In this document: positions 35,270-47,900 of the stretch, piece by piece
Layout: each line of letters opens with the position of its first letter
Numbering within the stretch: position 1 is the stretch's first letter
Source: Colias croceus
Lineage: Eukaryota > Arthropoda > Insecta > Lepidoptera > Pieridae
NCBI RefSeq assembly: GCF_905220415.1
Contig: NC_059541.1
Coordinates: 1,252,501 to 1,316,500 of the forward strand
Direction of reading: 5' to 3'
DNA: 64,000 nucleotides
Made by a program: the position numbers and the translations under genes
The notes under the pieces: model-generated
Told to the model about the DNA's origin: nothing
The model's input: only the letters and a program-made list of their open reading frames with translations
The model's database searches: none

Positions 35270-35445
35270 ATGGACCCTCTTCACAATCGAGAGCGTTGGC
35301 CCAACAAATGATCGTCGATGTTCGCCGCTATTACGGCGATTACGAATAAACATTTATAATGACGGCCGATCATGTCCATTTAGGCCCTCTACACTATCGT
35401 GATTGCCTCTACTTGTCCAACGCTCATTGTGAAGATGGCCCAATA
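35270..35445. repeat. Imperfect inverted repeat, possible MITE
   Basis: Left part tcttcacaatcgagagcgttgg matches the reverse complement of the right part ccaacgctcattgtgaaga imperfectly. The interior has a small palindromic piece (cgctattacggcgatta). Class not determined. Confidence 0.4.
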
Positions 35446-35473
35446 AACTGTAATAATACCCCCAAATTCTTAA

Positions 35474-35560
35474 CAAATTCACTCTCTATAATCCTCAACT
35501 GGCCCACTTCTGGGCTGGGCCACTCTGTCCCATTTTCCCCATCTATACGTCTACGTCCAT
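35474..35560 (-). pseudogene. Partial duplicate of the GalNAc-transferase last-exon tail
   Basis: About 85 bp that repeat, with a few changes and a short deletion, the 3' end of the last coding exon at about 35,754-35,851, including the stop codon region (actctctataat, ggcccacttctgggctggg). It lies about 280 bp downstream of the real tail, overlapping the predicted 3' end, and has no splice acceptor of its own that I can see. Confidence 0.7.
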
Positions 35561-35758
35561 TTTATTTATATGACAAATTAATATTAAGTGAAATTTTATG
35601 TATAGTTGTGATAAATTCTCATGTTGTTAATGACGGCTAAACAATTAAACATGCTGAAAAACTTAGGAACGCGTTTCTTCCTTCCCACCTATCCCCCTTT
35701 ATAAACAGGACAATTCTTTAAAATATCCTAAATTTCAGCCTAAAATACTAAACCAAAT

Positions 35759-35956
35759 TCACTCTCTATAATTCTCAACTGGCCCAGTTCTGGGCTGGGC
35801 CACTCTGTCCCATTGCCCCAACATGTCCCAATCTATATGCTCTACGTCCCAGCGTTGCGTGTCGGTCCCGTCGCAGGGACGAATGAACAGGTCCTTGGTG
35901 GAACGGTCCCAGTCGAGGCAATTGTCATTCGTCCCGTGTTTTAGGAGTTTTTTGCT
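35759..35956 (-). CDS. GalNAc-transferase coding exon 11: lectin repeat gamma and stop
   Basis: Acceptor ctatccacag on the minus strand, stop TGA at 35,761-35,759. It encodes HGTNDNCLDWDRSTKDLF, IRPCDGTDTQRWDVEHID, with the CLD and QxW motifs of the third ricin-type repeat. A polyadenylation signal AATAAA (plus-strand tttatt at 35,561) gives a short 3' UTR of about 220 bp. Confidence 0.95.
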   Translation of the reverse strand, partial: SKKLLKHGTNDNCLDWDRSTKDLFIRPCDGTDTQRWDVEHIDWDMLGQWDRVAQPRTGPVENYRE

Positions 35957-38900
35957 CTGTGGATAGATAAGAGTATTAGTATAATAAACACTACTTAAAT
36001 ATTACACACGTATCGCAGAAATAAATAGGGAAAACACTTTGATTCGATGTGTAAATTCATGACATGAAATATATATTAAAGATAATATTGTGGGTTAACA
36101 GACTACAATAATCGTAAATAATTAATTGGTAAAAACATAAAAGTAGAGTTAGAAACGTAGAGTAAATTACGAAGTGTCAAGTTCGTAGATACAGACTATA
36201 TTAAATATTTAAGTAGAGGTACGACCGAAAAAGCTCTATGTAAAAGGGCCATTCACACAGAGCTAACAACACACAGACACTCACCGCGTGGTACCGCCAC
36301 AGCTGGTTGCCGCCCCCCAGGTGGCAGGCGTACAGCAGCACGGCGCACACACAGAGCTAACAACACACAGACACTCACCGCGTGGTACCGCCACAGCTGG
36401 TTGCCGCCCCCCAGGTGGCAGGCGTACAGCAGCACGGCGCACACACAGAGCTAACAACACACAGACACTCACCGCGTGGTACCGCCACAGCTGGTTGCCG
36501 CCCCCCAGGTGGCAGGCGTACAGCAGCACGGCGCACACACAGAGCTAACAACACACAGACACTCACCGCGTGGTACCGCCACAGCTGGTTGCCGCCCCCC
36601 AGGTGGCAGGCGTACAGCAGCACGGCGCACACACAGAGCTAACAACACACAGACACTCACCGCGTGGTACCGCCACAGCTGGTTGCCGCCCCCCAGGTGG
36701 CAGGCGTACAGCAGCACGGCGCACACACAGAGCTAACAACACACAGACACTCACCGCGTGGTACCGCCACAGCTGGTTGCCGCCCCCCAGGTGGCAGGCG
36801 TACAGCAGCACGGCGCACACACAGAGCTAACAACACACAGACACTCACCGCGTGGTACCGCCACAGCTGGTTGCCGCCCCCCAGGTGGCAGGCGTACAGC
36901 AGCACGGCGCACACACAGAGCTAACAACACACAGACACTCACCGCGTGGTACCGCCACAGCTGGTTGCCGCCCCCCAGGTGGCAGGCGTACAGCAGCACG
37001 GCGCACACACAGAGCTAACAACACACAGACACTCACCGCGTGGTACCGCCACAGCTGGTTGCCGCCCCCCAGGTGGCAGGCGTACAGCAGCACGGCGCAC
37101 ACACAGAGCTAACAACACACAGACACTCACCGCGTGGTACCGCCACAGCTGGTTGCCGCCCCCCAGGTGGCAGGCGTACAGCAGCACGGCGCACACACAG
37201 AGCTAACAACACACAGACACTCACCGCGTGGTACCGCCACAGCTGGTTGCCGCCCCCCAGGTGGCAGGCGTACAGCAGCACGGCGCACACACAGAGCTAA
37301 CAACACACAGACACTCACCGCGTGGTACCGCCACAGCTGGTTGCCGCCCCCCAGGTGGCAGGCGTACAGCAGCACGGCGCACACACAGAGCTAACAACAC
37401 ACAGACACTCACCGCGTGGTACCGCCACAGCTGGTTGCCGCCCCCCAGGTGGCAGGCGTACAGCAGCACGGCGCACACACAGAGCTAACAACACACAGAC
37501 ACTCACCGCGTGGTACCGCCACAGCTGGTTGCCGCCCCCCAGGTGGCAGGCGTACAGCAGCACGGCGCACACACAGAGCTAACAACACACAGACACTCAC
37601 CGCGTGGTACCGCCACAGCTGGTTGCCGCCCCCCAGGTGGCAGGCGTACAGCAGCACGGCGCACACACAGAGCTAACAACACACAGACACTCACCGCGTG
37701 GTACCGCCACAGCTGGTTGCCGCCCCCCAGGTGGCAGGCGTACAGCAGCACGGCGCACACACAGAGCTAACAACACACAGACACTCACCGCGTGGTACCG
37801 CCACAGCTGGTTGCCGCCCCCCAGGTGGCAGGCGTACAGCAGCACGGCGCACACACAGAGCTAACAACACACAGACACTCACCGCGTGGTACCGCCACAG
37901 CTGGTTGCCGCCCCCCAGGTGGCAGGCGTACAGCAGCACGGCGCACACACAGAGCTAACAACACACAGACACTCACCGCGTGGTACCGCCACAGCTGGTT
38001 GCCGCCCCCCAGGTGGCAGGCGTACAGCAGCACGGCGCACACACAGAGCTAACAACACACAGACACTCACCGCGTGGTACCGCCACAGCTGGTTGCCGCC
38101 CCCCAGGTGGCAGGCGTACAGCAGCACGGCGCACACACAGAGCTAACAACACACAGACACTCACCGCGTGGTACCGCCACAGCTGGTTGCCGCCCCCCAG
38201 GTGGCAGGCGTACAGCAGCACGGCGCACACACAGAGCTAACAACACACAGACACTCACCGCGTGGTACCGCCACAGCTGGTTGCCGCCCCCCAGGTGGCA
38301 GGCGTACAGCAGCACGGCGCACACACAGAGCTAACAACACACAGACACTCACCGCGTGGTACCGCCACAGCTGGTTGCCGCCCCCCAGGTGGCAGGCGTA
38401 CAGCAGCACGGCGCACACACAGAGCTAACAACACACAGACACTCACCGCGTGGTACCGCCACAGCTGGTTGCCGCCCCCCAGGTGGCAGGCGTACAGCAG
38501 CACGGCGCACACACAGAGCTAACAACACACAGACACTCACCGCGTGGTACCGCCACAGCTGGTTGCCGCCCCCCAGGTGGCAGGCGTACAGCAGCACGGC
38601 GCACACACAGAGCTAACAACACACAGACACTCACCGCGTGGTACCGCCACAGCTGGTTGCCGCCCCCCAGGTGGCAGGCGTACAGCAGCACGGCGCACAC
38701 ACAGAGCTAACAACACACAGACACTCACCGCGTGGTACCGCCACAGCTGGTTGCCGCCCCCCAGGTGGCAGGCGTACAGCAGCACGGCGCACACACAGAG
38801 CTAACAACACACAGACACTCACCGCGTGGTACCGCCACAGCTGGTTGCCGCCCCCCAGGTGGCAGGCGTACAGCAGCACGGCGCACACACAGAGCTAACA

Positions 38901-41900
38901 ACACACAGACACTCACCGCGTGGTACCGCCACAGCTGGTTGCCGCCCCCCAGGTGGCAGGCGTACAGCAGCACGGCGCACACACAGAGCTAACAACACAC
39001 AGACACTCACCGCGTGGTACCGCCACAGCTGGTTGCCGCCCCCCAGGTGGCAGGCGTACAGCAGCACGGCGCACACACAGAGCTAACAACACACAGACAC
39101 TCACCGCGTGGTACCGCCACAGCTGGTTGCCGCCCCCCAGGTGGCAGGCGTACAGCAGCACGGCGCACACACAGAGCTAACAACACACAGACACTCACCG
39201 CGTGGTACCGCCACAGCTGGTTGCCGCCCCCCAGGTGGCAGGCGTACAGCAGCACGGCGCACACACAGAGCTAACAACACACAGACACTCACCGCGTGGT
39301 ACCGCCACAGCTGGTTGCCGCCCCCCAGGTGGCAGGCGTACAGCAGCACGGCGCACACACAGAGCTAACAACACACAGACACTCACCGCGTGGTACCGCC
39401 ACAGCTGGTTGCCGCCCCCCAGGTGGCAGGCGTACAGCAGCACGGCGCACACACAGAGCTAACAACACACAGACACTCACCGCGTGGTACCGCCACAGCT
39501 GGTTGCCGCCCCCCAGGTGGCAGGCGTACAGCAGCACGGCGCTGCGCGGGGACGACTCCGGGACGTCCCAGCACATCGAGCGGGACTTCGACCTGGAAAT
39601 ACATTTATTTTAATTTTTTTTTTCATTTTCGTGAAGTTTAAATATGCCCTCAAAAACTGACTTTACTGACAGTTATGACAGAAAGAGCGCACGTGCAGCG
39701 CTTATCTGACTAGTGATGACAGAAAGAGCACACGTGCAGCGCTTATCTGACTAGTGATGACAGAAAGAGCGCACGTGCAGCGCTTATCTGACTAGTGATG
39801 ACAGAAAGAGCGCACGTGCAGCGCTTATCTGACTAGTGATGACAGAAAGAGCACACGTGCAGCGCTTATCTGACTAGTGATGACAGAAAGAGCGCACGTG
39901 CAGCGCTTATCTGACTAGTGATGACAGAAAGAGCGCCCGTGCAGCGCTCTATCTGACTAGTGATGACAGAAAGAGCGCACGTGCAGCGCTTATCTGACTA
40001 GTGATGTCTGAAAGAGCGCACGTGCCACGCTCTATCTGATTAGTAATGACAGAAAGAGCGCACGTGCAGCGCTTATCTGACTAGTGATGACAGAAAGAGC
40101 GCACGTGCAGCGCTTATCTGACTAGTGATGACAGAAAGAGCGCACGTGCAGCGCTTATCTGACTAGTGATGACAGAAAGAGCACACGTGCAGCGCTTATC
40201 TGACTAGTGATGACAGAAAGAGCGCACGTGCAGCGTTTATCTGACTAGTGATGTCTGAAAGAGCGCACGTGCCACGCTCTATCTGATTAGTAATGACAGA
40301 AAGAGCGCACGTGCAGCGCTTATCTGACTAGTGATGACAGAAAGAGCGCACGTGCAGCGCTTATCTGACTAGTGATGACAGAAAGAGCGCACGTGCAGCG
40401 CTTATCTGACTAGTGATGACAGAAAGAGCACACGTGCAGCGCTTATCTGACTAGTGATGACAGAAAGAGCGCACGTGCAGCGCTTATCTGACTAGTGATG
40501 ACAGAAAGAGCGCCCGTGCAGCGCTCTATCTGACTAGTGATGACAGAAAGAGCGCACGTATAGATAATATAATCACCTTATATCCTTATGCCAGGAGAGT
40601 ATGAAATTTTGCTCAGCTATCGCCGATTCGGTGCACGGTTTAAGATGTAACTTGTCCATTTGTTCGCCGTGATGTGCGTCCACGCACAGTTGCGGATTTG
40701 ATGATGGTCTAATCTGTAATTATTTAAATAATTAAAGGTTAATCAGTTAAAAAAATATTTTAACAGATTTTAGCCAGCAAATTGTTTGAAATCGTCAAAT
40801 TCAAGTTTTTTCTTATCAAAATAAAGGAAAGGGTTGTGTAGATTTAGTATATGTGATGTTTACATAATATTATCTTTAAGTGTATGTACTATGTCTGAAA
40901 TAATAGTTGAGTTTTACTTACCATTTAAACTCGTATTATGTCCAGGAGCCTTATTCGAGGCCTTTAAACAATAATGAGAGAGAGAGACATCTTTGATTTC
41001 CGGCCGACATTACGTAGTTGTAGTTCCAATTATCTCCACAGAGGGCCTCGTTGTCGCGCTTCCGTTTTTTACCAGAGTGACGTTTGTACAGCTAAGCTTT
41101 TAAATAATGGTTTTCGCAGTAATTAGCTCATTGAGTCTCATTATTTTAAATAATTTAATTTTATTAATTATTTAATCAAACTAACTACCAGGCAGGTCTT
41201 AATGTAAGGCCTCGAATAAGGCTCCTGGACATAATACGAGTTTTAATGGTAAGTAAAACTCAACTATTATGTCCTTACGCCGTTATTCGAGGCCTTTAAA
41301 CAATAATGAGACATTGTTTGGTTTCGCCTGGTAAACAAGACGCCAATGTGATTATTTACAAAAGATAAATTAATATAATCATTTCAATTTATTATTGTGA
41401 TAAGGGCTCAAACAGTGCACATAAAGAATTATTCTGATTATTAACCGGTCTCACTTCTTTTCTATAATATTTTTTGAAGGTATTTTGTGACCTCCAATTT
41501 CCCCTTGCAAGAATTTTATCTATAGATTCATTGTCTAACCAGCTCCTAGAGGCAACAGCTGATCGAACGCTACCAGGAGCAGCTTCAACACCCGCCTCTC
41601 TCAAAGCAGATTTCACCCAACCAGCTATTACAGTTCTAGAAGCGGCTTTCGCCTTGCCACAAACGGTTACAAATAAATTATCTACGCTAGCCAAGTTACG
41701 CCTATCCATGCCCAGATCTAATAACTTTCTAATCCAAAATACGGGGTCGATATTACAGTTACTTGCGTTTGACAATAACTTCCAACCTGATTGAACATAT
41801 GAATCCGAGTCAGTCTTAGATCCATGTTTGGGCCAAAAAACTATAGAATTTTCTACGGTACTATCTACATAAAAGCCTTCTGCAACACTCAAAAGTGTCA

Positions 41901-44900
41901 AGTCATGTATTCTACGACCTGAACACAATAATAATATAATGGCACAACGGCGTGAAATTTCCCACAAGTTACTACTATTCTGCACATTATGATTAGTTAA
42001 CCATGATATCAAAATGGAAGTATCCCAAATGTTACCCGCGCGCAATTTTGGGCTAGTATTTGCTATAGCTTTTAATATCTGTTTTACTAAAATATTCGAA
42101 CTTAACTTAGAATTGTCCTCCGTTTTACATAAAGTGGACACGACTGATCTATGAACTAAAATTGTCCTATATGCAAGTTTTTCGACTAAATGTAAATCAG
42201 CTAAATATTTGGCTAAATCAGATCCTGTTGGATTCTTAATGTCGACATTGTGTTTTAAACACCAATTAATCCACCGTTCCCAAGCAGGTTTATACGTTTT
42301 AAGAGTAGAGCCTCGCCATCCTGACCGCAAGAGCGATTTTTGCTGGCTTGACCATGTTTCTAATGCTTGCGTCCACCCCCACATTTCCAAATTTCGAGAA
42401 CCATATTCTTTACCTTTGGTGGAGGGAGGCCCGTGGTCAGATCTATTAGTTTGGTCTCCAGGTGGCGGACGGTGAAGGGTGGAGCTATCGCTCGCGACTT
42501 CAGATCTGCTCTCCAAAATGCCCGCGGCCACCTCGGTGCTACTATTAGGTACATACCTTTCGCTCGATTGAGATGCATCAAAACTCGGGGCAGGACACTC
42601 GGAGGAGGAAATACCCACGCTAACCTGAAGGTCCACTCCCAAGCAAACGCATTGTGTTTCCATGCTTGTCGATCCCGTTGGTCTAGACTCACATATTTGG
42701 GTACCACATGAGCTCGTGTTGAAGCGAACAGATCTACATCTGGCACTCCCCATTTCGCAAACACTAGATCTGTCGTTGAAGGTAGTAAATGCCATTCCGC
42801 GGGGGACATGTTCCGCGATAGGCGATCTGCTTCCATATTGTAACTGCCTGGAATGTGGTGAGGAATCAAATGTATGTCGAAAATGTCTAACAGATGGTAA
42901 ACTTCGTAAGTTAGTTTCATCAGTTCCGCCGACCGACAACCCCCTTCGTTTTTCAAGTAGGCTACAACGGCTTTGTTGTCGCACTGTAGAAGAACTGACG
43001 AATGAATCAGAGAGGGACCCACTTCCCTTAAACATTTGACAACAGTGAGCATTTCCTTTTGGTTCGAATGAAGTAAGCTTTCTGCGCCCACCCATTCTCC
43101 CTTCATATGAATACCATTTAGCTCGGCCCCCCAACCCGAATCCGCCGCGTCCGTTGTTAAGAAATGTGTGGTTGAGGGAGGATGAATTCGAGAGAACTTC
43201 TCGCAGTTTACTAACCACCACTTGAGCTCCTTGACTACCTGTTGCGGCAGATGAAACGACGTTCGGTCTTGGTGTTTCAGCAGTCTGTTTGAAAGTGTTA
43301 AAAGACAACGGAAATTGAGCCGGCCCTGGGGTATTACGAGACGGGCAAAGTTTAGAAAGCCTGCAGTACTCTGAGCCTCTTTCAAAGTTATGACCTGACT
43401 CTTCAATAGATGTGAAATATTTACCTTTATTTTCCGGATTTTGTTTTGTGGTAAACTCTTCCTGTTCTGCCACGTGTCCCATACTATACCCAGGTATTCT
43501 AAAGAGGTCTGAGGTGAGAGTATAGATTTGTTGGTGTTTACCTTCCAGCCCAGCTCCTGTAGACTTTTTAGCACGAACTCCACTTGGTTGACGAGCTTGG
43601 CTCTGTCCTGGCACACAATTAAAAAATCGTCGAGGAAAACAATGATTCGAATACCTTTTTCGCGCAGAAATTCCGCTGTCCAGTTCGTCAGGGACGCAAA
43701 AACCTTGGGTGCTGTTGCGAGCCCAAATGGTAAACAGGTCATCTGTAACATCTGGCCCTTGTACATCAACCTCAGAAAGCAGCGATGACTCACGGCCACG
43801 GGCACGTGACAGTACGCTTGGGTGAGATCGATTTTTACCATGAAATCGTGCGGCTGTAGAAAATCTGGAACTCGATGTACCGAAATTAGTCGGAATTTCG
43901 TTATTTTGAGATACTGATTCAGTCTTTTTAAATTGAAAATTGGACGCATTGAACCGTCGCTTTTTGGTGTTAGAAAGAGGGTAGATAAAAAACTGGGCGT
44001 TTCGGGGGCATGCTGTAAAATATTTTCGGTTAGCATATTGTTTATTGCCAAATCCATCTCGACAGATGGAACAGTTTGATAGTGGACCTTGGTATGGCGC
44101 GGCATGACCAAGGGCGGTTTCGCTTGAAAAGGAATTTTGTAACCTGTTATTATTTTTAGCAGTGCTTCTGGAGCACCCCTCTCTTTCCAAATACTCACAA
44201 ACTCCGTTAACCTGCCCCCCCGAAACGTCTGTAAATAGTCAAAATCTTTTATCACCTTTGCCTCTTGGACGCGAGGCACTAGTACTGTTAGATTGCGGTC
44301 GGTTAAAACGCATTTGCTTAGATTGTGATCTAAATTGAGGTCGAAATAAACGCTCATTAAAGTCATAATTAGGACGCACTCCTTTGGGAGGTGCATAATG
44401 TCTAAAACTATTATTATAATTGAACGCAAACGGTGCAAAGGGGCGACCGGTTTGGTTCTGAATAAACGTACTAGGTCCAGGTTGCGCAGCCTGGGACCCA
44501 GAAATAGCTCGCTTTTCTTGCGCAGAAAAGGAGGATTTATTTTGCGAAAAAATTTTATTTATACCGCCATTTATTTTTAAAAATTCAGAAAATGCTTCCT
44601 TTTCAAAAATATATTCACAAGAAGGCGGAATCTTTTTTTAAACTAACCCTTAAAAACTTATCTTTTACCAAATTTAAGAAAAAATCCCTTCTTTGTTCAA
44701 CAATATCCGCTCGCCGACCGCATACTAATTGTAAGCAATCAAGAGAATTTTTTTGAAAACTGCCCGAAAATGTCTCTTTAATTTTAGAAAGCAAAGATTC
44801 TTTATTTATTTCCTCACTGTCATTAGTCCATTGTAATAATTCCGATACGCCCTTTTTTAACGCATCGCTTTGCATAATTAACGCATGAGTAATAGCACTT

Positions 44901-47900
44901 AACGACTTTTCAGTTGCAATTAAATTATTAGATTTTTCGAATTGTTTAATTTCATCGTTTACTTCAAGATCAACAAATCCCGGACGAGCGTTATACAATT
45001 TTTGAATATCGGCATAACGTACGTTTGTCCAATTCTCCGAATTAAAATGTTGAAGAGAATTTAATAATTGCAAATGTTCAGCTGAGGTATTTGCTACGGT
45101 TGGCTCTTTTAAATTTGTGGTCAAATCGAAGTTAAAAGAAACGCTCGGCTCGACAGCCGGTTCGCTTACATGATCACAATTATCTAGATTAATTCCATCA
45201 GAACAATAACTATACCCCGGCGGGTAGTAGCCAAAACAAGAGGAGAAATTCGCAAGAAAATGCTGTATTTCACTGACCTGATTTGAAAGTAATGACAAAC
45301 TTTCATTTTCCTTACGTGTTTTCTTGTTCTTACTAGGTTTGCTGCTTTTTCGTTTTCTTTTAACCGTCTTTTTAGGTAAACGTACGACCTCCTCTTCATC
45401 CGACGATAACGACGACGAAGAATCGCTGGATACCAAATTATCATTTGGCATCTTCTCACTACTTCCGTCACTCATTTTAAATACACTTTACACGACAACT
45501 TCTATTTAAATTGTAAACTGTTACTAATTTTAGTATTTAAAATTTTTATTTGAAAAACGTTATTTTTTTTTTTTTTTCAAAACGTAATATAATAGCAAAC
45601 TACAACTTTTATTCCAAAGGATAATAAACGAACGCTAACAGCGTTATCCCAAGATATACTGTCGGTACGAAAATTAAGACGCCAATGAGCTAATTACTGC
45701 GAAAACCATTATTTAAAAGCTTAGCTGTACAAACGTCACTCTGGTAAAAAACGGAAGCGCGACAACGAGGCCCTCTGTGGAGATAATTGGAACTACAACT
45801 ACGTAATGTCGGCCGGAAATCAAAGATGTCTCTCTCTCTCATTATTGTTTAAAGGCCTCGAATAACGGCGTAAGGACATAATTGTTAATATGTTTGAAAT
45901 AAATGTATTGTACTTAATTATTATTAATGTATTAGTTTTAAGGTTAGCCTAATAAAAGATCAACCCAAAACGTTGTTTTATTTTCCTCCATTACATCCTT
46001 AATTTATGATAATTGATTGTTTTCTGTATAAAAATCTACTCACGCGGCCTTCAGCAAACGGACTAGGTTCAACAGGTGGATATTTCACTGTTAAGTCGAA
46101 AGCAATCTGAAAAACAATATCAATACTTAATTATAAGGAAAAACAACACATCTAACCGAAAGGAATTTGTTACATGTTTTTTAATACAATATAATACAAA
46201 CAGGCTATTTCATATTAAGAAAAAAAATAACAATATAGATTTATAAAAAAAAATAAAACAACGCACGCAACAGAACTATACTAAAAATTCAGAACTATAT
46301 TAATTGTAATCATAAAATCAAATACAATTTAAAAAAACACGCTCTCAAAAGAAAAACTAACCTTGACTGATACCAAAAGCTATATACCTGAGTCATGAAC
46401 CACCTAAACGATTTACACTTAAGCCGCTCCCTCAGAGCTTTCTGCTCCGAGATGTCCCCAGTATCAATACTTAAGTATTTTGGTCGTCTCTTGTACAAGT
46501 ACTGTGCGTATTCGTCCATCCACACCTCTGCAACGCGGCGGTAGTTCTGAAATAAGGAAAAATTAGGTTCTATATTTCACAATTGAGTATTTGAATATTT
46601 TTTTTTTTTGTGCTAAATGGAAAGATTATATATTAGTTTTATAACAAAACTATTTTTTTTATTTTTTTTTTTGCAATAATTCAAAAGTTATTTCAAAATA
46701 AAAATTAGTCTTTGAATCCAGTACCGAAAACACACCGACAACTCCCGAAGCGTCACCCGGACGCGTGTGACGTCATAATGTTAGTTTTCACACATTGCAG
46801 TTGATAGAAAAACGTATACAACTAAAACATTTTGACGTCACATCTATGGTGACCAGTCATGGCGCGTTTATAGTCACGTGATTTTAATTTAAATTTCATC
46901 AATTTTTAATTGCTTATAATTAATTGAAAAAAATTTTTTTGGAGTTTTTTGCATTAAATATCAATATTATTAATAATAAGGGTTTAAAATACATTAAAAA
47001 AATCAATAAATTTTTTTTATTCAAATACTCAATTCATTTGTAAATTTAGACATAGCAATGACAATTCATTTCCCTATGAGAATATACTTAGTAATTTCTT
47101 TTTTTTTTTTTTCATAAAGTTATCTACATCATTAAGCTAATGAAATGCATTTGAAATTCAAACTTGAAACTGAATCATATAAAATTTAAAATTGGTTGAA
47201 AATACAAGACAAATTCTTCTGTCCTAGCCTAGTGAAGCATAAAAAAAATCTTATAACTGTTAATACCATAAATACTGGACACTTTTTTCTCAATAAACTG
47301 ATATCAATCAGAAAAAAGGTTTTCTTTTTCGATTTCTTAAACTTTTTTTTCCCAAAAAAAACATTTTTTTTTTATTTGTTGTTTTTACTCACCCGCCCCA
47401 CAAAATCCCCATGTCCCGGGTTGGGGAACGGCGCGAACTTTCGGTACACGTGCCCCACGCGGGAACACGGCGCGTCTACCATACGACCGCCACACTGCCA
47501 GATCTGCGGACAAATGTATGGTAAATAATTATTTAGAAATCACTAAGGTGAAAGTTGTTACAACTACACCTATGTAAAAAAATTTAAGGTAAAAATCTAT
47601 GTGCTGAAAGGTCATTATAGTTTAGTAACTGAATTTAGCTTTTTTGTGAGTTTATAATGTTTTTACATGAAAAAAATAACAAAAACATTCATTCTCTTAT
47701 AAACATGACGAGAGCTGATGCATTGACAAGAAAAAAATATTATTTCCATGTAAATTACTGATATTATGGTCATCACTTTATTTGAAGGACCGCAATCAAA
47801 TATGAAAGTTGAATAGCAAAGAAATACGTTAGAAATTGAGGTAATTTGTGAATTTAAACTGAACATGTAGATGAAGTAAAATAGCTATAAATTAAATATT

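Larger units (their letters stand above)
40901..45882 (-). mobile_element. DIRS-type tyrosine-recombinase retrotransposon, essentially full length
   Basis: A 4,982-bp element in intron 8 of the GalNAc-transferase, same orientation as the gene. On the minus strand: left inverted terminal repeat (45,882-45,683), gag (from 45,475), RT-RNase H pol (44,438-42,360), tyrosine recombinase (to 41,392), internal complementary region (41,311-41,208) and right terminal repeat with a 34-bp extension (41,133-40,901). This is the classical DIRS plan: the internal region is complementary to the joined element ends and serves to make a circle, which the recombinase inserts without target duplication. Both ends show TAAT. 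The only break seen is in gag, so it is young. Confidence 0.9.

Noticed and set aside
36253..39641. Many 83-105-residue open frames on both strands
   Set aside because: They are the same 94-bp repeat read in shifting frames. They have no start context or family match beyond the lectin exon piece.
36254..40559. Arrays looking like CRISPR
   Set aside because: The units are contiguous with no unique spacers and lie in eukaryotic introns.
40935..41245. Separate MITE beside the DIRS element
   Set aside because: Its parts match exactly what is expected of the right ITR and the internal complementary region of one DIRS element.
43120..44190. N-terminal part of the 932-codon frame as a real recombinase domain
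   Set aside because: It overlaps pol in another frame and has no motif, so it was not annotated as recombinase.
46740..46880. Inverted tgacgtca motifs as a MITE
   Set aside because: The two halves match over only a few short blocks and no target duplication was found.
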